In this document: positions 7,641 to 11,091 of the stretch, one piece after another
Layout of the letters: every line of letters begins with the position of its first letter
Position numbering within the stretch: the first letter of the stretch is position 1
Origin: Paracoccaceae bacterium
GTDB taxonomy: Bacteria; Pseudomonadota; Alphaproteobacteria; Rhodobacterales; Rhodobacteraceae
NCBI GenBank assembly: GCA_011525185.1
Contig: WTIQ01000074.1
Coordinates: forward strand, 1 to 11,091
Direction of reading: 5' to 3'
DNA length: 11,091 bases
The notes under the pieces: model-generated
Seen by the model: only the letters and a program-made list of their open reading frames with translations
Told to the model about the DNA's origin: nothing
Databases searched by the model: none
Position numbers and translations under genes: made by a program

Positions 7641-7692
7641 AGGGAATTATACTAAAGTTAGCATATTTATGTTGTTTCGTTCAAAAATTTAT

Positions 7693-7709
7693 ACCATCTC
7701 TTAGGTGGT
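7693..7709 (+). other. small hairpin in the 5' leader of the OmpA-like gene
   Basis: ACCATCT (7693-7699) can pair with AGGTGGT (7703-7709), using one G-U pair and a three-base loop, 19 bases before the chosen ATG. It encloses an AGGTGG stretch that looks like a ribosome binding site. It may tune translation, but with so short a stem this is weak. Confidence 0.3.
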
Positions 7710-7728
7710 GGAAACAAAGGGCGGTGTA

Positions 7729-8286
7729 ATGATACATGTTTTGTGGTCTTTAAAGTACGTGCTGACGCTGATCGGATTTGCGATTTTTGCTATGGCAACG
7801 TTTTTGTTTGTAGAGCGTGGCTATGCACAAACGGTTTATGTACCAGGGATTTGGGTGGACCCAGATGGATGTGAACATTGGGTTATGGATGATGGGGCCG
7901 AAGGGTACATGACGCCCAACATCAGACCTGATGGACGGCCTGTCTGCAGAGGTGATACATCATGCGGCATAGTGGGCAGCGACTTCTTCTTTGCGACAAA
8001 CAGCGCAAGGCTTAGCACTGAAGCACGACGCAGTTTGGAGGCATTTTTTCAACGGTCTCAAAATAGAGGGTTTCGGATCGAAGGGCATACTGACAGCCGA
8101 GCGTCAGACTCTTACAATTTGAGACTGTCACAGGCGCGTGCAGAGGCCGTTGCTAACGTGGCACGTCAAACGGGCGCAAGCGTGCTTGAAGTGATCGGGC
8201 GTGGTGAGAGCAGTCCAAGAAGCTCGAACGATACTGCACAGGGACGAGCGGAAAATCGTCGTGTTGAAATTTTTTGCGTGGAGTAG
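7729..8286 (+). CDS. exported OmpA-like peptidoglycan-associated protein with an N-terminal GIWVDPxGC module
   Basis: From the ATG at 7729 the product has 185 residues. Residues 1-33 form a signal peptide with a long hydrophobic core and likely cleavage after GYA. Residues 40-73 form a compact module, GIWVDPDGCEHWVMDDGAEGY...DGRPVC, with cysteines C48 and C73. An OmpA C-terminal-like peptidoglycan-binding domain follows (about 84-185), with FFFATNSARLS, IEGHTDSRASDSYNLRLSQARAEAV and GRAENRRVEI, which contain the family's Asp/Arg peptidoglycan-contact positions. It should act in the periplasm, holding onto the cell wall. An upstream GTG at 7705 is in frame but would put eight residues (MVETKGGV) before the signal peptide, so 7729 is preferred. 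The stop is followed within seven bases by the lipoprotein gene, which carries the same module, so the two are probably cotranscribed. Confidence 0.88.
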   Translation: MIHVLWSLKYVLTLIGFAIFAMATFLFVERGYAQTVYVPGIWVDPDGCEHWVMDDGAEGYMTPNIRPDGRPVCRGDTSCGIVGSDFFFATNSARLSTEARRSLEAFFQRSQNRGFRIEGHTDSRASDSYNLRLSQARAEAVANVARQTGASVLEVIGRGESSPRSSNDTAQGRAENRRVEIFCVE

Positions 8287-8292
8287 GTGCAG

Positions 8293-8607
8293 ATGAATAC
8301 GTCAATAAAAGTAGTACTTGCGGTTTGCGCGTCCGTCTCACTGGGCGCATGTGGCGGTGGCATGGGTTTTTCTGATAAAGCAGACAAAACTGTAGACAGG
8401 GGATTTGACTCTAAGCCGCTAACTGATCTCAGCGCTGGCATATGGGTCGATCCTAACGGGTGTCAGCATTGGATTATCGATGACGGTGTAGAGGGCTATT
8501 TGTCCCAGCGCTTGAAGCGTGATGGTAAGCCAAATTGTTCAGAGCAATATGAGAAGACAACCGTAACTGGCCCCTATAATGAAAGCGGCTTTGGCGATCT
8601 TATTTGA
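8293..8607 (+). CDS. small lipoprotein sharing the GIWVDPxGC module of its upstream neighbour
   Basis: The 104-residue product starts with a lipoprotein signal peptide, MNTSIKVVLAVCASVSLGAC. The lipobox is LGAC with the lipid-modified Cys at 20, followed by GGG rather than Asp, so outer-membrane retention is expected. After a polar linker, residues 49-82 read GIWVDPNGCQHWIIDDGVEGY...DGKPNC. This matches 20 of 34 residues of the module in the preceding OmpA-like protein, with both cysteines (C57, C82) at the same 25-residue spacing. The rest is unrecognised. GGAG at 8280-8283, inside the end of the upstream gene, lies nine bases before the ATG; an in-frame GTG at 8287 is less likely. It probably forms a two-gene unit with the OmpA-like gene. 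Its function is unknown. Confidence 0.85.
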   Translation: MNTSIKVVLAVCASVSLGACGGGMGFSDKADKTVDRGFDSKPLTDLSAGIWVDPNGCQHWIIDDGVEGYLSQRLKRDGKPNCSEQYEKTTVTGPYNESGFGDLI

Positions 8608-8614
8608 TTTTTTT

Positions 8615-8640
8615 CCCAGAGCGTAGAGATAGGCTCTGGG
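8615..8640. other. perfect 8-bp stem-loop after the lipoprotein gene
   Basis: CCCAGAGC (8615-8622) pairs perfectly with GCTCTGGG (8633-8640) around a ten-base loop, eight bases after the stop. Seven T precede it and none follow, so it lacks the U tract of an intrinsic terminator for the plus strand. It may protect the mRNA 3' end or mark processing before ybeZ. Confidence 0.5.
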
Positions 8641-8730
8641 ATGCCCCTCACTCTTAAAGGTCTTGCATTCCTGCGCTCAAACCGTCAGGGATAATATATC
8701 GAGCAAGATAACCGAGTGATAAATGAGTAA

Positions 8731-9741
8731 ATGACCAATACCGAAAGTGAGAGCTCGCTTTTTCAAGAGCTCGTAGATTTTTCAGATAATCGGCTTTTGA
8801 TAGATGTGTGCGGTGAATTTGATGCAAATTTAGCCGCGATTGAGAGCAGCTTTGATATTCAAATCGTGAGGCGTGGCAACCAGCTTGCTCTCATTGGTGA
8901 TGAAGATAATGTGCAGAGAGCTGCAACACTTTTGAAAGAACTATATACGCGTGCAGAAGACGGCAAATCCCTTGAACAGGTAGATTTTATGCGAATCCTG
9001 AGCGTGTTTGACAGCGTCGAGGCCAATCAAGACGCCAAAGAGAACCAGCTGGAAATGTTCTCAAAGGGCGGCATCGAAATAAAAACGCGAAAAAAAACGA
9101 TAGAGCCGCGCACACCCGCACAAAAGCATTATGTCAAAGCCTTGATGGAGCATGACTTGTCGTTTGGCATCGGCCCCGCTGGAACGGGCAAGACCTACCT
9201 TGCGGTCGCAGTTGCGGTGTCTAAATTCATTTCTGGTGAAGTGGATCGGATCATTTTTAGCCGGCCTGCTGTGGAGGCGGGCGAAAAGCTTGGCTATTTA
9301 CCTGGCGATATGAAGGAAAAAGTCGACCCCTACATGCAGCCGCTTTATGACGCGCTCAATGATTTTTTACCGGCTCGTCAATTGGCAAAATATATTGAAG
9401 AAAAGAAAATAGAAATTGCTCCGCTTGCCTTTATGCGAGGCAGAACATTAGCACATGCTTTTGTGGTTTTGGATGAGGCGCAAAACGCCACCAACATGCA
9501 GATGAAGATGTTTTTGACGCGATTGGGTGAGGGGTCTAAAATGGTGATCACTGGGGACTTATCTCAGATTGATCTGCCCAAAGGTGTGGTGTCTGGACTT
9601 TATGAGGCTGAGCGTCTCCTCTCAGATGTTGATGACATTAGCTTTTCTTACTTTTCCGCCTCTGATGTGGTGCGACATCCAATGGTCGCGAAAATTATCA
9701 AAGCCTATGAAAAAGGGCAGTCAAGAGGGATATCAACGTGA
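8731..9741 (+). CDS. ybeZ: PhoH-like ATPase YbeZ (PhoL)
   Basis: This is a 336-residue PhoH-family nucleotide-binding protein. The N-terminal third (about 10-75, LLIDVCGEFDANLAAIE...ALIGDEDNVQRAATLL) resembles the KH-like RNA-binding part of the YbeZ group. A helicase-like P-loop domain follows, with Walker A GPAGTGKT (148-155), the family's FSRPAVEAGEKLGYLPGDMKEKVDPY, Walker B VVLDEAQ (245-251) and ITGDLSQIDLP. YbeZ is linked to YbeY and to rRNA maturation or stress handling, and ybeY follows here after 21 bases, supporting this group over free-standing PhoH. ATG 8731 is forced: the codon directly before it in frame is TAA. The ribosome site is poor (GAG at 8714-8716 is 14 bases away), and a mini-frame ATG AGT AAA TGA (8723-8734) overlaps the start. 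Confidence 0.95.
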   Translation: MTNTESESSLFQELVDFSDNRLLIDVCGEFDANLAAIESSFDIQIVRRGNQLALIGDEDNVQRAATLLKELYTRAEDGKSLEQVDFMRILSVFDSVEANQDAKENQLEMFSKGGIEIKTRKKTIEPRTPAQKHYVKALMEHDLSFGIGPAGTGKTYLAVAVAVSKFISGEVDRIIFSRPAVEAGEKLGYLPGDMKEKVDPYMQPLYDALNDFLPARQLAKYIEEKKIEIAPLAFMRGRTLAHAFVVLDEAQNATNMQMKMFLTRLGEGSKMVITGDLSQIDLPKGVVSGLYEAERLLSDVDDISFSYFSASDVVRHPMVAKIIKAYEKGQSRGIST

Positions 9742-9762
9742 TCAGAAATGGGGTCGCGCTAG

Positions 9763-10251
9763 GTGACGTTTGATGTTCGCATAGAGGATGCACGCTGGAA
9801 TGAGACGGGGCTGGAAACAATTTGTGAAAAGGTCTTTCAAAACGTCCTGACGTATTTTGACATGGACTCAGTAAACTACGAGGCTGATCTGCTCGCGTGC
9901 GATGATGCAGAGATTTTAGCGCTCAACCAGCAATTTCGCAATAAGTCGACAGCGACGAATGTTTTGAGCTGGCCATCGCGGGATAGGCGCTCTCCCGTTG
10001 AAGGAGTGCCGCCTAACACTTTGGACGCTGAGCAAGACTCATTTTTAGGCGATATCGCGATATCTTACGAGACATGTCTGCGTGAAGCGCAAGAAACGCA
10101 GAAAGATTTTGAGCATCATTTTACGCATTTATTGGTTCATGGATTGTTGCATTTGTTAGGTTTTGATCATGAATATGAACGCGATGCGAGAATTATGGAA
10201 AAAATCGAAACAGAAATACTTGGCAAAATGGGTATTGATGCCCCATATTAG
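9763..10251 (+). CDS. ybeY: endoribonuclease / rRNA maturation factor YbeY
   Basis: YbeY is a zinc-dependent single-strand endoribonuclease needed for 16S rRNA 3'-end maturation and 70S quality control. The 162-residue product has the family's H3xH5xH metal site as HGLLHLLGFDH (H126, H130, H136). It also has the upstream NKSTATNVLSWPS and GDIAISYETC blocks in the usual order. The start is GTG: the codon before it in frame is TAG (9760-9762), and no ATG follows before the conserved part. GGGG at 9750-9753 is the only weak ribosome site, so translation may be coupled to ybeZ, which ends 21 bases earlier. It forms an operon with ybeZ and the CorC-like gene 34 bases downstream. Confidence 0.95.
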   Translation: MTFDVRIEDARWNETGLETICEKVFQNVLTYFDMDSVNYEADLLACDDAEILALNQQFRNKSTATNVLSWPSRDRRSPVEGVPPNTLDAEQDSFLGDIAISYETCLREAQETQKDFEHHFTHLLVHGLLHLLGFDHEYERDARIMEKIETEILGKMGIDAPY

Positions 10252-10299
10252 AGGGAGTGCATGTGCATGATAATGGACGAGGTAAATGGACGAGACTGA
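10251..10299 (+). promoter_or_regulatory. strong ribosome site and short out-of-frame ORF overlapping the corC start
   Basis: GAGGGAG (10251-10257) is the best Shine-Dalgarno sequence near the gene. It lies nine bases before an ATG at 10267 that shares a frame with ATGs at 10261 and 10273. That frame ends at TGA 10297-10299 (MCMIMDEVNGRD), one base out of register with corC. corC itself begins at the fourth ATG, 10286. ATGGACGAG occurs twice, at 10273-10281 and 10286-10294. Confidence 0.5.
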
Positions 10300-11091
10300 C
10301 GGGTCTTCGATTGCAGCGCATAGCGCGCAGTCAAAGAATAGAGAGGGCGATAATCCCGACTACGGATTGCTAGCTCGGATAAAATCGAGTTTATGGGGAC
10401 GCCCCCCCGAAAATTTTGAGGTTGTTGGAGATGAGCAGCTGCCCGAAAACTCTCACAGTTTGGTGAACCTAAGCAGGCTGCGGGTCGAAGATGTTGCCGT
10501 GCCAACAGCTGAGATTGTTTCGGTGCCTGATACGGTATCACGAGAAGACTTGGTTGAGGTCTTTCGAGAGAGCGGTAAAACGCGCATCCCAGTATATTCT
10601 GGCACCTTAGACACTCCAATTGGGATGGCGCATTTGAAAGATTTTGCGCTTAAGTACGGTTTTAATGAATATTGCGGAGAATTTGAACTTCTTCCGATTC
10701 TACGCCCTTTGCTCTTTGTTCCGCAGTCTATGACCATCGGAACCTTGTTGACAAAGATGCAAACAGAACGCCGTCATATGGCACTGGTTGTAGATGAATA
10801 CGGTGGCGTTGACGGGCTTGTCACCATCGAAGATCTGATCGAGCAAGTGGTCGGTGAGATTGAAGATGAGCATGATCTTGAAGATGATGCCTATTGGATT
10901 GATCAAGGCAACGGGCGCTATCTGGTCAAAGCGCGGACACCTCTAAAGGAATTTTGCACTGAGTCGAATTTTGATTTAACCGCCGTTGAAGAAATTGACG
11001 GCGAAGAAATTGAGACACTTGGCGGCTTGATCTTTATGCTTGCTGGGCGGGTTCCTGTGCGCGGCGAAGTTATCGAGCACCCTGCAGGAGC
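10286..11091 (+). CDS. ybeX: CorC/HlyC-type CBS-domain protein YbeX, 3' end missing
   Basis: 268 codons are present with no stop before the window end. After a polar, poorly conserved N-terminus (1-60) comes a CBS pair (about 65-190): LRVEDVAVPTAEIVSVP, then RIPVYSGTLDTPIGMAHLKDFAL, and the hallmark MALVVDEYGGVDGLVTIEDLIEQVVGEIEDEHD (165-197). The start of the CorC/HlyC transporter-associated domain follows (about 202-268, with LTAVEEIDGEEIETLGGLIFMLAGRVPVRGE). There are no membrane segments, as in the short soluble YbeX form. The family is linked to Mg/Co handling and, in this neighbourhood, to ribosome metabolism. The start at 10286 is the only usable one, since TAA precedes it in frame. 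GAGG at 10279-10282 is close (three bases). It follows ybeY by 34 bases in one operon; lnt is the usual next gene in related genomes but lies outside the window. Confidence 0.93.
   Translation, partial: MDETDGSSIAAHSAQSKNREGDNPDYGLLARIKSSLWGRPPENFEVVGDEQLPENSHSLVNLSRLRVEDVAVPTAEIVSVPDTVSREDLVEVFRESGKTRIPVYSGTLDTPIGMAHLKDFALKYGFNEYCGEFELLPILRPLLFVPQSMTIGTLLTKMQTERRHMALVVDEYGGVDGLVTIEDLIEQVVGEIEDEHDLEDDAYWIDQGNGRYLVKARTPLKEFCTESNFDLTAVEEIDGEEIETLGGLIFMLAGRVPVRGEVIEHPAG

Noticed and set aside
8608..8640. Intrinsic terminator after the lipoprotein gene
   Set aside because: The stem is good, but the T run lies before it and no T run follows on the plus strand; it is recorded only as a stem-loop.
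10248..10906. Minus-strand open frames over the ybeX/corC region
   Set aside because: The plus strand carries a continuous CBS/CorC protein running to the window end; the opposite frames are shadows.
1..11091. CRISPR array, defence island, prophage or insertion sequence
   Set aside because: No regularly spaced repeats, transposase, integrase, phage or nuclease-system proteins were seen in any frame; the genes are housekeeping or envelope functions.

Overview
The window looks like chromosome of a Rhodobacterales (Roseobacter-group) alphaproteobacterium of moderate GC. This rests on protein resemblance (AcnA, the ceramidase-like protein, the OmpA/lipoprotein pair) and on gene order; no rRNA or other strict marker is present. 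I see no CRISPR array, insertion sequence, tRNA or phage gene. Most of the window is ordinary core genome, and its unusual features are gene decay and small-scale architecture.

Left part (1-4450): the 3' end of an LpxL/LpxM-type lipid A acyltransferase converges, with overlapping 3' ends, on a DUF1223-type exported protein gene. That gene is broken by a nonsense codon, loss of a cysteine of its CxxC-like motif, and a frameshift at a nine-base homopolymer. Divergent from it is an intact acnA (aconitase A, TCA cycle) with a clear Shine-Dalgarno sequence, a candidate promoter/operator and a strong 3' stem-loop.

Middle part (4470-6110): a seven-helix-type ceramidase-like (CREST superfamily) membrane protein faces an uncharacterised, possibly glycosyltransferase-like gene on the minus strand. 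The second gene is full length except for one in-frame TAA at codon 185. A two-tier stem-loop lies between the two.

Right part (6200-11091): miaB, then an exported OmpA-like protein and a small lipoprotein, then ybeZ (PhoH-like ATPase), ybeY (rRNA endonuclease/maturation factor) and ybeX/corC (CBS-domain protein, cut by the window end). The miaB-ybeZ-ybeY-ybeX order is a widely conserved tRNA/rRNA maturation neighbourhood. The inserted OmpA-like protein and lipoprotein share a roughly 34-residue module with two conserved cysteines (GIWVDPxGCxHW...DDGxEGY...DGxPxC). This looks like an ancient tandem duplication and is the least understood intact feature here. The start region of corC carries a 9-bp direct repeat that puts the best ribosome binding site out of frame with the gene.
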